A stretch of DNA of 64,000 bases, from contig JAAUSR010000018.1 in the NCBI GenBank assembly GCA_012032555.1, positions 16,737 to 80,736 on the forward strand. Reading direction: 5' to 3'. Under the pieces are notes generated by a model. That model saw only the letters and a list, made by a program, of their open reading frames with translations, ran no database searches and was not told the origin of the DNA. The position numbers were made by a program, and so were the translations under genes. Position 1 is the first letter of the stretch. Every line of letters starts with the position of its first letter. Positions 35,449 through 44,976 of this stretch are shown piece after piece. This DNA is from Thioploca sp. GTDB taxonomy: Bacteria > Pseudomonadota > Gammaproteobacteria > Beggiatoales > Beggiatoaceae.

Positions 35449-36207
35449 ATGGGTGAATTACAAGCGTTGATTTTCGATGTGGATGGTACCCTAGCCGAAA
35501 CTGAGCGAGATGCTCATCGAGTGGCTTTTAATGAAACCTTTGCCGAATACCATTTAGATTGGGATTGGTCGGTTGAACTTTATGGTGAATTATTAGCCGT
35601 GACGGGTGGCAAAGAACGAATCCAATTTTATTTAGACCGTTATCGCCCAGATTATTTACGTCCCAGTAATCTAGATGCCTTTATTGCTGAATTACATCAA
35701 AAGAAAACAGCACGTTATAATGCTATGCTGGTAAATCATCCCATTCCGTTACGACCCGGAATTCGACGCCTGTTGATGGAGGCACGTCAAGAAGGCTTAC
35801 GATTAGCAATTGCTACGACCACTAGTCTTCAAAATGTGATCACCTTATTAGAAGGAAGTTTAGACCACACCGCCGCTAATTGGTTTGAAGTGATTGCTGC
35901 CGGTGATGTGGTAACCGCTAAAAAACCAGCCCCGGACATTTATCACCATGCACTTAAAGCGTTAGGATTAAAACCAACTCAATGTCTTGCTATTGAGGAT
36001 TCTGGGAATGGAATTCGTTCAGCTTTAGGTGCTCATATTCCCACAATTATTACTATCAATGATTATACTCGCTATGAAGATTTTACTGGCGCTTTATTGG
36101 TAGTAGATCATCTCGGTGAACCGAATCAGCCGCTGACGGTGCTTGCTGGTAAAGTGGCTCCGGTTCAATATATCGATATTGCGTTATTACAACGTTTAGT
36201 GAGTTAA
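35449..36207 (+). CDS. cbbY: CbbY-type HAD phosphatase
   Basis: A 252-residue HAD-superfamily phosphatase. The nucleophile motif is FDVDGTLAETERDAHR, the cap begins with FNETFAEYHLDWDWS, motif II is ATTTS, motif III VTAKKPAPDIYHHAL, and motif IV IEDSGNGIRSA. The ETERD-H-R cap and GGKERI stretch are typical of CbbY, which removes xylulose-1,5-bisphosphate, an inhibitor of RuBisCO. That fits an autotrophic sulfur oxidiser, though no Calvin-cycle genes are adjacent. It is followed after 15 bases by a sugar isomerase gene. Confidence 0.82.
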   Translation: MGELQALIFDVDGTLAETERDAHRVAFNETFAEYHLDWDWSVELYGELLAVTGGKERIQFYLDRYRPDYLRPSNLDAFIAELHQKKTARYNAMLVNHPIPLRPGIRRLLMEARQEGLRLAIATTTSLQNVITLLEGSLDHTAANWFEVIAAGDVVTAKKPAPDIYHHALKALGLKPTQCLAIEDSGNGIRSALGAHIPTIITINDYTRYEDFTGALLVVDHLGEPNQPLTVLAGKVAPVQYIDIALLQRLVS

Positions 36208-36222
36208 TTTAACAAGTTAAAC

Positions 36223-36633
36223 ATGAGCATCCACGATTGTAAACTGATTGATCTCCCTAAAATTCAGGATTGTCGCGGTAATTTAACCTTTATCGAAGCA
36301 AATCGTCATATTCCTTTTGAAATTAAAAGAGTCTATTATCTTTATGATGTTCCTGGCGGTGCTGAACGAGCGGGTCATGCTCATCAAGAATTACAACAGT
36401 TTTTTATCGCCATGTCCGGCAGTTTTGATATCTTATTAGATGATGGTCAAGAAAAGCAAAAATACCATCTAAATCGTTCTTATTATGGTTTGTACATCGG
36501 TCCGATGATCTGGCGCGAAATAAATAATTTTTCTTCCGGCTCAGTCTGTCTAGTGTTAGCCTCAACTTATTATAACGAAGCTGATTATTACCGTCATTAT
36601 CAGGATTTTTTACAAGCATTAGGGAATTCTTAA
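36223..36633 (+). CDS. FdtA/QdtA-type sugar 3,4-ketoisomerase (cupin)
   Basis: A 136-residue cupin of the FdtA/QdtA/WxcM C-terminal family: IHDCKLIDLPKIQDCRGNLT, YYLYDVPGGAERAGHAHQELQQFFIAMSGSFDILLDDG with the conserved HAH metal-free active-site histidines, and GLYIGPMIWREINNFSSGSVCLVLAS. These enzymes isomerise dTDP-4-keto-6-deoxyglucose to the 3-keto sugar for lipopolysaccharide or exopolysaccharide. The usual aminotransferase partner is not in the window. It probably shares a transcript with cbbY. Confidence 0.85.
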   Translation: MSIHDCKLIDLPKIQDCRGNLTFIEANRHIPFEIKRVYYLYDVPGGAERAGHAHQELQQFFIAMSGSFDILLDDGQEKQKYHLNRSYYGLYIGPMIWREINNFSSGSVCLVLASTYYNEADYYRHYQDFLQALGNS

Positions 36634-36676
36634 CTCAATGGCAGTACTCCAGTAGGGTGGGCATTGCCCACCCTAC
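36629..36676. repeat. Solo MITE arm plus 25-bp palindrome
   Basis: CTTAACTCAATGGCAGTA (36629-36646) matches 16 of 18 bases of the MITE end at 25309-25326 and includes the preceding gene's stop. GTAGGGTGGGCA-T-TGCCCACCCTAC (36652-36676) is a perfect palindrome between convergent genes and a likely bidirectional terminator. Confidence 0.6.
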
Positions 36677-36691
36677 CATTACTACCATTTA

Positions 36692-39600
36692 CTAATCCGT
36701 CGCCAACTCCGTGACCACCAACTCCAGCGCCTGTTCACCATTAAATACAATCACGCCATCGGGCAACTGATAGCCAAAAAACAAGCGAATTTGGCCGCTC
36801 GCTAAGAAACCCGTGTAAAGATGAACTGCCTGAGTGGGTGTCAATTTTACCCCCGCTTGAGCCGCTACCAAATGCGCTAAATTTAAATCCCACGGTAAAA
36901 TCTGACCTTGCTCACCTTGCATAAAATAGTGGGCTGGTTCAAGGGAATCAAGCGGTTGCCACGCCGCTACCACCAACAATTCCGCTGTTTGTCCAACGTG
37001 TTCTGCCGCGACATCGATTTCGCCACGGATGTTGACATATTGATAGGGATGTAAAGTTAATCGCTGATAATAACTTAAACCGTTGAAGGAACTGCCACCG
37101 CGAAAAGCCGCATTTAGTGGACAAGGGAACGCTTGGCAATTATTGAAACGGGTTGGCCACGAAGTCGTCGGGTCATTAACCACCGCCATACCGCGACCCA
37201 GATTGGGAAGCAACGGCGATATCTGAGTTTCAGTCGAATGACTCGAATCTTGAATGCGAATTTCCACTTGTGACAATTTCCCCAATTGAACACCTTCACT
37301 GGGATTAAATAGCTGCAATGTAAAGCTTTCTTCGGGTTCTGGTTGCGAATCAGCAATAATTGGGATGATGAGACCTACGACGCCTTCCTCGCCGTCTTGC
37401 CAAACTAAATGACCTTGACGTGGTAGATAATCTTCATCTACCGTGGCACTGCCAGCGATAGTTTCATAGTTAATAGCGGCGTAGCCTTGAGTCCCGGTAC
37501 GGATCACTGGAATAAGCACTTCATTTTGAGATTCAGTTATGATTTCAATGGGTTTAACTAATTGTATTGAGGTTATGTCCGCTTGAACGGGATTAGCTTC
37601 ATCTTGGTCTTGAAGAATAATCACGGTTTCACTTTGTTTACCTAAAACTGCCTGACCAAGCGGTTCTACTAATACCAGATGGATAAATTCAGCTTCAGGA
37701 AAATCGTCATCGATTAAGTTTAAAGTAATTGTTTTGGGTTGATTATCGCCATCAGTCCAAATCAGTGAGCCACTGCCATTCAGGTAATCTTCTCCAGGGG
37801 TGGCATTACTATGAAGGGTTTCCAGGTAGTTAACAGCGACTTCACCTTGACTTGAACCGGTACGTGTTATTATCAAGTTAATCCCTCCATCTTCTTCTTG
37901 ACTCCAGTGTAAAGCCGATTCAAATTGGAGTACAGCAATATCATTTTGATTTAGCTCAGAATTAAGAACAGAAACAGAAGATGCCGCTGTAGCCGTGTCA
38001 TTATCCGCAATAATCAAAATGGCGTGGTCGTCAATTCCCAATTGGGCGTTACCGGTCGGATTGATTAATTGTAACTGAATCGTTTCTGGACCTTCACTTT
38101 GAGAATCATCAATTATCTGAATTTCAATGGCTTTGGGCATATCGTCGCCATCCGCCCAAGTGAGTAAGCCGGTACCTCCCACGTAATCTATACCCATGTC
38201 AGCAGTGCCGATCGTGGTGGTGTATTTCACCGACACCGATCCTTGATTCCCTCCGCTGCGAATAACAGTAAACGCACTGACTGACCCAATGCCTTCGTTC
38301 AAATAATAAGTGTTCGTGATGAATTGCAGTATACCCGCTTGGGATTCTGATGATGTAATCACTATGGGAGTGTCCGTTGTGGGTGGATTGGTTTGAGGTG
38401 AGGTAGTATCACCCGGTTGAGGTGGCACAATAACGGTATTTTCTTTCGGCTGAGTAGGAATTATTTCATTATCCGTAATTGTCTGGATAGGTTCCTCTAA
38501 TTGGATATCCCCGGTTTCTTCAGTATAAGTCGGGGTTTGAGATGGCAGCGTTCCCGGTGGCAGTGGCTGCTGAGCTTCATCATCCAGGAGGGTAATCGTT
38601 ATGGTATTGGGTGTACCGAGGGTAGCGCCACCACCAGGGTTATTTAAGCGCAAAGCGAAAGTTTCATCGCTTTCCTTTTGGTTATCATCGAGTAAGGTTA
38701 CCAAGATTTTTTTCGGTAAACTATCCTGATCTGCCCAAGTTAATTGACCTTCTTCAACGTGATAATCCGTTCCTAGACTAGCACTGCCATCCGGTAACCC
38801 TTGATACGCAACCGAAACGGCGCCATCATCACCCCCAACCCGTTTCACTACCAAGGTAATTTGACCTTGCGTTTCGTCAACTCGAGTTTGTTCAGCCGCT
38901 AATTGCAGTTGTCCCGGTTGGAGCGGAATACCACCAACCGGCGTCATAGCCACTCGAAGTTGAGCTAAGCCATCAGTCGTATCAATCAGTACCGGCTGAT
39001 CTTGATAACCAGTAGCGTGAAGGGTAGCGCGGCGGCGCCCATACGGTAGCGTCAGGTTGTAAAATCCTTGATCTTGAAATAGTTCGGGAGGTTGTGGCAC
39101 TGGGATCGGTAAGCCATTGGCATCTAAAATTAAATTACCCCACTCATCCGTTAGCCAGAAATCGAGGATAGCATTTTCTAAAGACACAAAATCGACGGCG
39201 TTGTAAACGTAGAGACTGCCTAAACCGGGCGGTAAATTAGTATCATTGGTTTGGAAAGTAAAGACCGGACTTTCACTCATTGCACCATATTTATCAACGG
39301 CTTGAACCTGCCAGGCGTATTCCGTTCCATCACGTAAACCCAGTTGACCTTGGTTTAACGGATCCGCTATCACCGATTCTGAATTTAAGTAGGTCATCGT
39401 CATTCTCAGTTCTTCTTGCCGATAGATAATTTGTCGCATACTCGGCTCCGTCGCCAATAAGAAAGTGTAAGTGACCGGATCATTATCGGGATCAGAACTG
39501 GGTTGCCAAGCAAAAATGACAGTGGTAGGCGTTTCATTGGCATTCTGGGGAGCACGTAATTGCACGGGTGTTGGTGGCTGATTCCCCGTTCGATTTTTGT

Positions 39601-42600
39601 AGACCAAGGAACGTTGTAAAAGCGAGCGGTCGCCGGTGTCACTATCGACCACAAAATAGAATAATTCATAGCGACCGATTTGGATAAAATCGTCAAACTG
39701 TCCCCTAAATTCATTACCGCTAGCTAAGCCCAGTTCGATTCGTTCTAATCCCTCCATTGCCAACGTTTCCCGTTGTTCGATACCATTGTTAGTTAATTGC
39801 AGACTAGGCGGGCGAATATCGACAAAAACTTGTTCGCCTTTCACGCGACTCGGTTGATTAACCTGTGCCCATAATGGCGCGCTAGTGATATTAGCCTCTA
39901 AGTGCAAGGTCGGGGTGACATTTAAAATCATCGCTGGACTATCAGGTGCCGTGGGATCATATTGTGGTCCTAAACCTAAATAAATAGTTTTAGCCACTTG
40001 ACCATCAACTTCCAACACATTACTGCCTTGGTTATCACTATTGTCATCGAGTAACGGATGTTGCACTGCATTATCTTGAAATTGCTCGTTAAAAAAGTCA
40101 GTGTCATCCGCACGAGTAAACAGTTCGGTACTTTGCGTTGCTAATTCAAAAGCGGTTTTTAGTGAGTAGCCTTGACCAAGCTGGGCAAACAACGCTTCAA
40201 TAAAATATTCACCACTGCGCACTTCATCGGGTTCTTTGGGGCCTTTGTAAGATTCTTCTCCGGGTGCGGTACTCGTTACCAAAATTCGACCGGGTTTAGA
40301 TAAAGCCGAGGTGAAATTGCCAGAATAGCACGAACCGATAATAATCACGCGGGGTTGAGCTTTAGCTAGGTCGTTTAAACCCTGTTCTAACGCCGTTAAC
40401 CAAGTATCCAATTCGGTGGGGGCAATTTCTTCGTGGTTACCATTATCCAAATGAAAATTTCCCTCTAAATCACCGTGATCGACCATGACAATGTACAGCG
40501 GCGCCGGATCGACATTGAGACGAGTTAGTAACGTTTTTAAGGCCGTTTGAATTTTCGCTTTATCTGGGGTGTCATCGACTAAAATCCCAACTTGATTTTG
40601 GCCATAACCGAGATAGTCAATATTATCATCAATAAAGCCGCGATTGATCAGTTTTTGATACACGCGATTGAGCGATTTACCATAGGTTTCCTGACCCTTG
40701 CCTTTGGCATCCCGTCCTTGGACTAACAACGCATAACCGGCTAACGCACTGACTAACACCGTTTGTGGCTCGGATTGACTCGCGGCTAAGCGATCATCAT
40801 TCGCAAACTGGGCTTGTAATTGATACTGACCCGTTTGAGTTAAAACTGGTAATTGAGTAAAGTGATATTCACCGCTCGCTGTCGTAGTAACATCCAGCGT
40901 GGTTATGCTGCCATCCGGAGCAGTTATTTGCAATTGAATCGGTAATTCTTTCAGACCGGCGGGTTGCTGCGGATAACTTGTTAACTTGCCTTTAGCGGTT
41001 AAGTGACCATTTTGGAAAATCGCCATACTGCTTAAAGTTAACTCCAAGCGAGTTGGAATTTGAGTGACCGTGATAATCACCGTTTCTTTCGCCGTGCGTT
41101 GATCGAAGGGTTCGGTTACCGCTACCGTTACTGAAAATTCCCCGGTTTGAGTCGGCGTCCAAGTAAATTCTCCAGTTTTTTTATCAATCTGCGCACCCGG
41201 CGGGGCATTGAGCAAACTAAAAGTTAAGGCTGGCGCTTCGGGAAAATCCGCTTGGGCAGTGAAAGTTAAGGTGTTATCAACTAGTACCGTTTGAACTCCA
41301 ATCGGCTTGAGTATCGGGACGTCAGTGACAATCACCTCAAAAGTTTGGCTCGCTTCTAAATTATTAGGATTGACACCATTATCCGTCACCGCAACGGTTA
41401 GTTCAAAAATACCGACTTGTGTGGATGAAAATATCCATTTAAATTGACCCGTTTTAGAATCAATGCTTGCACCGGGTGGGGGATCATCGATTAACTGATA
41501 AGTTAAATCTTGTTTTGGTACGTCGGGGTCGGTCGCTATTACTTTAAAACTGAGCAATTTATTCGGTATGCCGTATTGAGGTGCAATGGTTTCTATAACC
41601 GGGGGTTCATTGACGGGTAACACTTTGATAATCAGCGTATCAGTATCCTGTCGAGCACCACCAGAACCAGTGTGACCTAAGTCATCAATTTTTATCTCAA
41701 ATATAGCTTCACCGCCAAAATTTAAAGTCGGTGTAAAGGTCATGCCGATTAAAGCGTTATTAATAGCGGTTAAAGTACCGGTAAACACTAACCGACTATC
41801 TGCTGTACCATCACCTTCTGTAAAGGAAAGCCCTTCTTTACTATTCATCAAGGTTAAAGTACCGTTGGTAACGGTTAAGGTAACTTGAAGAGGGAAAATT
41901 CCGGCGTCATCGTCATAAATTCTTAATTCCTCGAAGGTAAAAGAGGTATTTTCATTGATGCTTTGAATTTCTATGGAGAAGTCTGAGAGGGAAGAGTCGG
42001 GGTAACTGTTAGATTCATCAAAGTAAGCAACGGCATCGTCTTTATAACCGGTGACATAGACACTATTATTGGGAGCAACGTGGATCGATGACGCTTGTGC
42101 GAAGCCATTATTATAGTTAAGATCATTGCTATCTCTTAAGATTTGTAACAAGCTTAATTTACCATTGCTTGGATCACGCTGAAATAACACTATAGCTGAG
42201 TCATCCCAAGAAGCGACATAAACTAATTGGTCATCTGCACCCACCGCAACCGAACGGGCGCCTTTAAGCCCCTTCACCCCATCTTGACCATCTTTAATGA
42301 AATATTGAAAGTTTAATTGTCCGGTGCTAGTTTCGCGCTGAAATACCGCTATTGCATCGTCGTCATAACTGGCTACATAGACCCATTGATTGTTCGCACT
42401 CACCACCACGGAACTAGCACCATTCAGTCCATCCACATTGTCTTGTCCATCTTTTAAGACTTGTTGAAAGCTAAGTTGACCGGTGTTGGTATCGCGCTGA
42501 AATACTGCTACAGCATCGTCTTGGTTACTGGTCACATAGACCGATTGGTTATCCGCACTCACCGCCACAGAACTGGCGCCATCCAATCCATCGACATTGT

Positions 42601-43363
42601 CCTGTCCGTCTTTTAGAACTTGTTGAAAGCTGAGTTGACCAGTGTTGAGATCACGCTCAAATACTGCTATGGCATCGTTTTGATGACTGGTTACATAAAC
42701 TGATTTGTTGTCCGCACTGACTGTCACAAAACTCGCACCGTCCAACCCATCCACATTGTCTTGTCCGTCTTTTAGGACTTGTTGAAAGCTTAATAGACCA
42801 GTGTTGATATCACGCTGAAATACTGCTATGGCGTCGTCCTGGTTACTAGCCACATAGACCGATTGGTTATCCGTACTCACCGCCACAGAATTGGCACCGT
42901 CCAACCCATCTACACCATCTTGTCCATCCTTCAAGAATTGTTGTACAAAATTTAATTGACCCATGTTGATATCGCGCTGAAATACTGCTACGGCATCATC
43001 TTGGTTACTAGTTACATAGACTAATTGATCGTCTGCGCTCACCACCATGGAACTGACATTATTAAGCTCACCAAACCAACTGATTTTAATAACTTGAATC
43101 GGAATAACTTCACCAGTGGTTGGATTACGTATCAATACTGTTATTGCATCATCTTCCATAGAGGCTACATAGACGAATTTGTCATCATGACTGGCTGCTA
43201 CTAAATTAGCGCCATCCAATCCTTCAATTCGGCCATTACCTTCTTGAATAAACCCATAAAAACTTAAATCGGCTAAAGCAGAAACCGGTAAAGTAAGCAA
43301 ACAACTCGGTAACCACAAATAGACAGTAAGTAACAGCGGAATAAAAATAGTTTTGTTCATCAC
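36692..43363 (-). CDS. Giant multidomain exoprotein: lactonase-like propeller, C13/caspase-like peptidase, Calx-beta domains
   Basis: A 2223-residue secreted protein. After a signal peptide come seven or more repeats of the YVTN/lactonase type (VSADNQSVYVTSNQDDAVAV; to about residue 465). Next are cadherin/He_PIG-like Ig modules (about 480-790), and then a peptidase C13/caspase-like domain with His in VMVDHGDLEG (about 962) and Cys in VIIIGSCYSGNF (about 1011). Fibronectin-like linkers follow. Four Calx-beta domains lie in about 1490-2050 (for example EDYLNGSGSLIWTDGDNQPK, LNLIDDD), and a C-terminal module (2070-2223) is shared with the chimeric gene at 19894. It probably acts at the cell surface or sheath; the protease may process itself or neighbours. 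Confidence 0.85.
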   Translation of the reverse strand: MMNKTIFIPLLLTVYLWLPSCLLTLPVSALADLSFYGFIQEGNGRIEGLDGANLVAASHDDKFVYVASMEDDAITVLIRNPTTGEVIPIQVIKISWFGELNNVSSMVVSADDQLVYVTSNQDDAVAVFQRDINMGQLNFVQQFLKDGQDGVDGLDGANSVAVSTDNQSVYVASNQDDAIAVFQRDINTGLLSFQQVLKDGQDNVDGLDGASFVTVSADNKSVYVTSHQNDAIAVFERDLNTGQLSFQQVLKDGQDNVDGLDGASSVAVSADNQSVYVTSNQDDAVAVFQRDTNTGQLSFQQVLKDGQDNVDGLNGASSVVVSANNQWVYVASYDDDAIAVFQRETSTGQLNFQYFIKDGQDGVKGLKGARSVAVGADDQLVYVASWDDSAIVLFQRDPSNGKLSLLQILRDSNDLNYNNGFAQASSIHVAPNNSVYVTGYKDDAVAYFDESNSYPDSSLSDFSIEIQSINENTSFTFEELRIYDDDAGIFPLQVTLTVTNGTLTLMNSKEGLSFTEGDGTADSRLVFTGTLTAINNALIGMTFTPTLNFGGEAIFEIKIDDLGHTGSGGARQDTDTLIIKVLPVNEPPVIETIAPQYGIPNKLLSFKVIATDPDVPKQDLTYQLIDDPPPGASIDSKTGQFKWIFSSTQVGIFELTVAVTDNGVNPNNLEASQTFEVIVTDVPILKPIGVQTVLVDNTLTFTAQADFPEAPALTFSLLNAPPGAQIDKKTGEFTWTPTQTGEFSVTVAVTEPFDQRTAKETVIITVTQIPTRLELTLSSMAIFQNGHLTAKGKLTSYPQQPAGLKELPIQLQITAPDGSITTLDVTTTASGEYHFTQLPVLTQTGQYQLQAQFANDDRLAASQSEPQTVLVSALAGYALLVQGRDAKGKGQETYGKSLNRVYQKLINRGFIDDNIDYLGYGQNQVGILVDDTPDKAKIQTALKTLLTRLNVDPAPLYIVMVDHGDLEGNFHLDNGNHEEIAPTELDTWLTALEQGLNDLAKAQPRVIIIGSCYSGNFTSALSKPGRILVTSTAPGEESYKGPKEPDEVRSGEYFIEALFAQLGQGYSLKTAFELATQSTELFTRADDTDFFNEQFQDNAVQHPLLDDNSDNQGSNVLEVDGQVAKTIYLGLGPQYDPTAPDSPAMILNVTPTLHLEANITSAPLWAQVNQPSRVKGEQVFVDIRPPSLQLTNNGIEQRETLAMEGLERIELGLASGNEFRGQFDDFIQIGRYELFYFVVDSDTGDRSLLQRSLVYKNRTGNQPPTPVQLRAPQNANETPTTVIFAWQPSSDPDNDPVTYTFLLATEPSMRQIIYRQEELRMTMTYLNSESVIADPLNQGQLGLRDGTEYAWQVQAVDKYGAMSESPVFTFQTNDTNLPPGLGSLYVYNAVDFVSLENAILDFWLTDEWGNLILDANGLPIPVPQPPELFQDQGFYNLTLPYGRRRATLHATGYQDQPVLIDTTDGLAQLRVAMTPVGGIPLQPGQLQLAAEQTRVDETQGQITLVVKRVGGDDGAVSVAYQGLPDGSASLGTDYHVEEGQLTWADQDSLPKKILVTLLDDNQKESDETFALRLNNPGGGATLGTPNTITITLLDDEAQQPLPPGTLPSQTPTYTEETGDIQLEEPIQTITDNEIIPTQPKENTVIVPPQPGDTTSPQTNPPTTDTPIVITSSESQAGILQFITNTYYLNEGIGSVSAFTVIRSGGNQGSVSVKYTTTIGTADMGIDYVGGTGLLTWADGDDMPKAIEIQIIDDSQSEGPETIQLQLINPTGNAQLGIDDHAILIIADNDTATAASSVSVLNSELNQNDIAVLQFESALHWSQEEDGGINLIITRTGSSQGEVAVNYLETLHSNATPGEDYLNGSGSLIWTDGDNQPKTITLNLIDDDFPEAEFIHLVLVEPLGQAVLGKQSETVIILQDQDEANPVQADITSIQLVKPIEIITESQNEVLIPVIRTGTQGYAAINYETIAGSATVDEDYLPRQGHLVWQDGEEGVVGLIIPIIADSQPEPEESFTLQLFNPSEGVQLGKLSQVEIRIQDSSHSTETQISPLLPNLGRGMAVVNDPTTSWPTRFNNCQAFPCPLNAAFRGGSSFNGLSYYQRLTLHPYQYVNIRGEIDVAAEHVGQTAELLVVAAWQPLDSLEPAHYFMQGEQGQILPWDLNLAHLVAAQAGVKLTPTQAVHLYTGFLASGQIRLFFGYQLPDGVIVFNGEQALELVVTELATD

Positions 43364-43887
43364 AATTTCTCCTCTGGAGATAAAATTTTAATTGTGTGTT
43401 TTAATAATCCAAGTTAAGAATAAATAACTCCACATCTGGTATAACTCTCCATCCTTGCCAACAGATACTTTTAATTCTATGATTAATTTTAAACTTTAAG
43501 ATTACCTTTAAACTTAACCAGTAGCAAGAGGTGAAATTCCTAGCTAATTGGGAAATATTCTGACCTGGATGATAGAAATGACTTAATTTTCCTGGGTGAG
43601 TAGGAATTTCTCCCGATAGGTGTGTTCAGAGTAGGCTGGGTTGAGGAACGAAACCCAGCTTATTTAAGAGCGTCGATCGACAAGCCTTTGCCGGCGTTAT
43701 CATTGATAATTCCACGATGTTCATGAATGGGAACCAGTGATTTTGAAAGGGGTTGGAAAATTTTCATGTTGCGAACGGTGGAAAGGGATTCCCACCTCAC
43801 TATTTCTATCTGGTAATTAACCACCGATATAAATCCGGTCAATCCTTTCATCCGTGTAATCTTGTTCTAAAAGATTTTGTGATACGA
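43364..43887. other. 524-bp intergenic interval with palindrome and possible gene debris
   Basis: A GCTGGGTT...AACCCAGC palindrome lies at about 43635-43659. On the minus strand, 43660-43851 could encode 63 residues (MKGLTGFISVVNYQIEIVRW onward), and an overlapping frame ends in LLEQDYTDERIDRIYIGG. They look like debris of older genes rather than a functional gene. The promoter for the giant exoprotein must lie in the left part; a CTCCTCTGGAG palindrome (43370-43380) covers its ribosome site. Confidence 0.4.
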
Positions 43888-44682
43888 TTATTGAGGTTCA
43901 ATCCCCAGCGCTCTTAACTGTGCCGCTAAGTGCTCGGCACGCTGACGTTCTCGCTCAGCTCGGTAGTGTTCTTGCTCAGCACGATGGTGTTCTTGTTCCA
44001 ATTGTTCCAACGGTGTGGGTATCCAATGATGTTGTGCATCATACCACCGTAACCAGTGACGTTCTAAACCTTGATAAGCACCATACCACAAGCCAATACC
44101 TAATTGAATTTCCGGTAACCACACTTTCCCTTCATTTAAGGTTAACACGTGATAACGTCCCGCTTGCCACTGAAACACCCGTAACTCATTAGCAGTACGG
44201 CTAAAAATGAGGTAATAGGGAATTTGTAAGATTTGTTCATAAACCTGCCATTTAGTGGGCGGTTGTTTGACATCTCGCACTGTTTGACCTAAATCTTCAG
44301 CTTCGGTGCCTTCGGATAGTAATTCAACCACGATAAAGGGGATGACTCGTTCTTGCCAAATCACATAACTGTAACGTAATTCGTGTCCTTCATAAAATCG
44401 GGGTACGCCTAAGACCGCAAACCAATCGGGACGTTTGTACCAAGTGGTATGCTGGGGGTCATAGTAGAGATTTAAATCGGTGGCGACACAAATTTGCTCG
44501 GGTGGATAAGCGGTTAGGCAAAAAGTTTCGCGTAATAGTTGGGGTTGATAATAATGAAATTCATCGGGCAAACCAGGTTCCTCGGGGTCTTCGCTGGGTA
44601 AATCATACATGGTTGGTAATGGTTCTTTGACCAACGGCAAATCGGTTGGTAATTGCCAACGGTTGAGGGGTATTAAGGACAT
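43888..44682 (-). CDS. Uma2/DUF820-family putative endonuclease
   Basis: A 264-residue Uma2 protein. The core reads VATDLNLYYDPQHTTWYKRP, DWFAVLGVPRFYEGHELRYS, then PFIVVELLSEGTEAEDLGQT (the E-x-L-S-x-(G/S)T helix start) and KWQVYEQILQIPYYLIFSRT. The C-terminus is a charged coiled coil of repeated EH-RAEQE units. It belongs to a different subgroup from the gene at 13686. The role is unknown; nuclease activity is predicted from the fold. Confidence 0.8.
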   Translation of the reverse strand: MSLIPLNRWQLPTDLPLVKEPLPTMYDLPSEDPEEPGLPDEFHYYQPQLLRETFCLTAYPPEQICVATDLNLYYDPQHTTWYKRPDWFAVLGVPRFYEGHELRYSYVIWQERVIPFIVVELLSEGTEAEDLGQTVRDVKQPPTKWQVYEQILQIPYYLIFSRTANELRVFQWQAGRYHVLTLNEGKVWLPEIQLGIGLWYGAYQGLERHWLRWYDAQHHWIPTPLEQLEQEHHRAEQEHYRAERERQRAEHLAAQLRALGIEPQ

Positions 44683-44976
44683 GTTTAGATCTCCGGTTCA
44701 GGGTTGATAGCAAAATTTGCCACCAATTCTTTAAATATTATAGCTTATTGCGCCAGTTTAACCCGGGTCAACCTATAAAAATTCATGTTTAAACAAAACT
44801 TTATCTAGATAAGGTGTGCATAAATTGGGTTAGACGCGGATTTGGGCGCCGTAATCTAACCAACGGGCTGAAGTTCCTTTTAAAAACAAATATAATAGGT
44901 ATTTCACTGGTACTACTTGACTTACCGCATCCTATACTATACGACATATCCCTTAACTAACTGAGAAGAATTAGCC
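44683..44976. other. Intergenic region with possible promoter for the V-ATPase gene
   Basis: No gene is visible. TTGACT at 44917-44922 with TATACG at 44938-44943 (15-base spacing) could form a sigma-70 promoter about 35 bases before the V-ATPase B start. The match is imperfect, so confidence is low. Confidence 0.3.
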
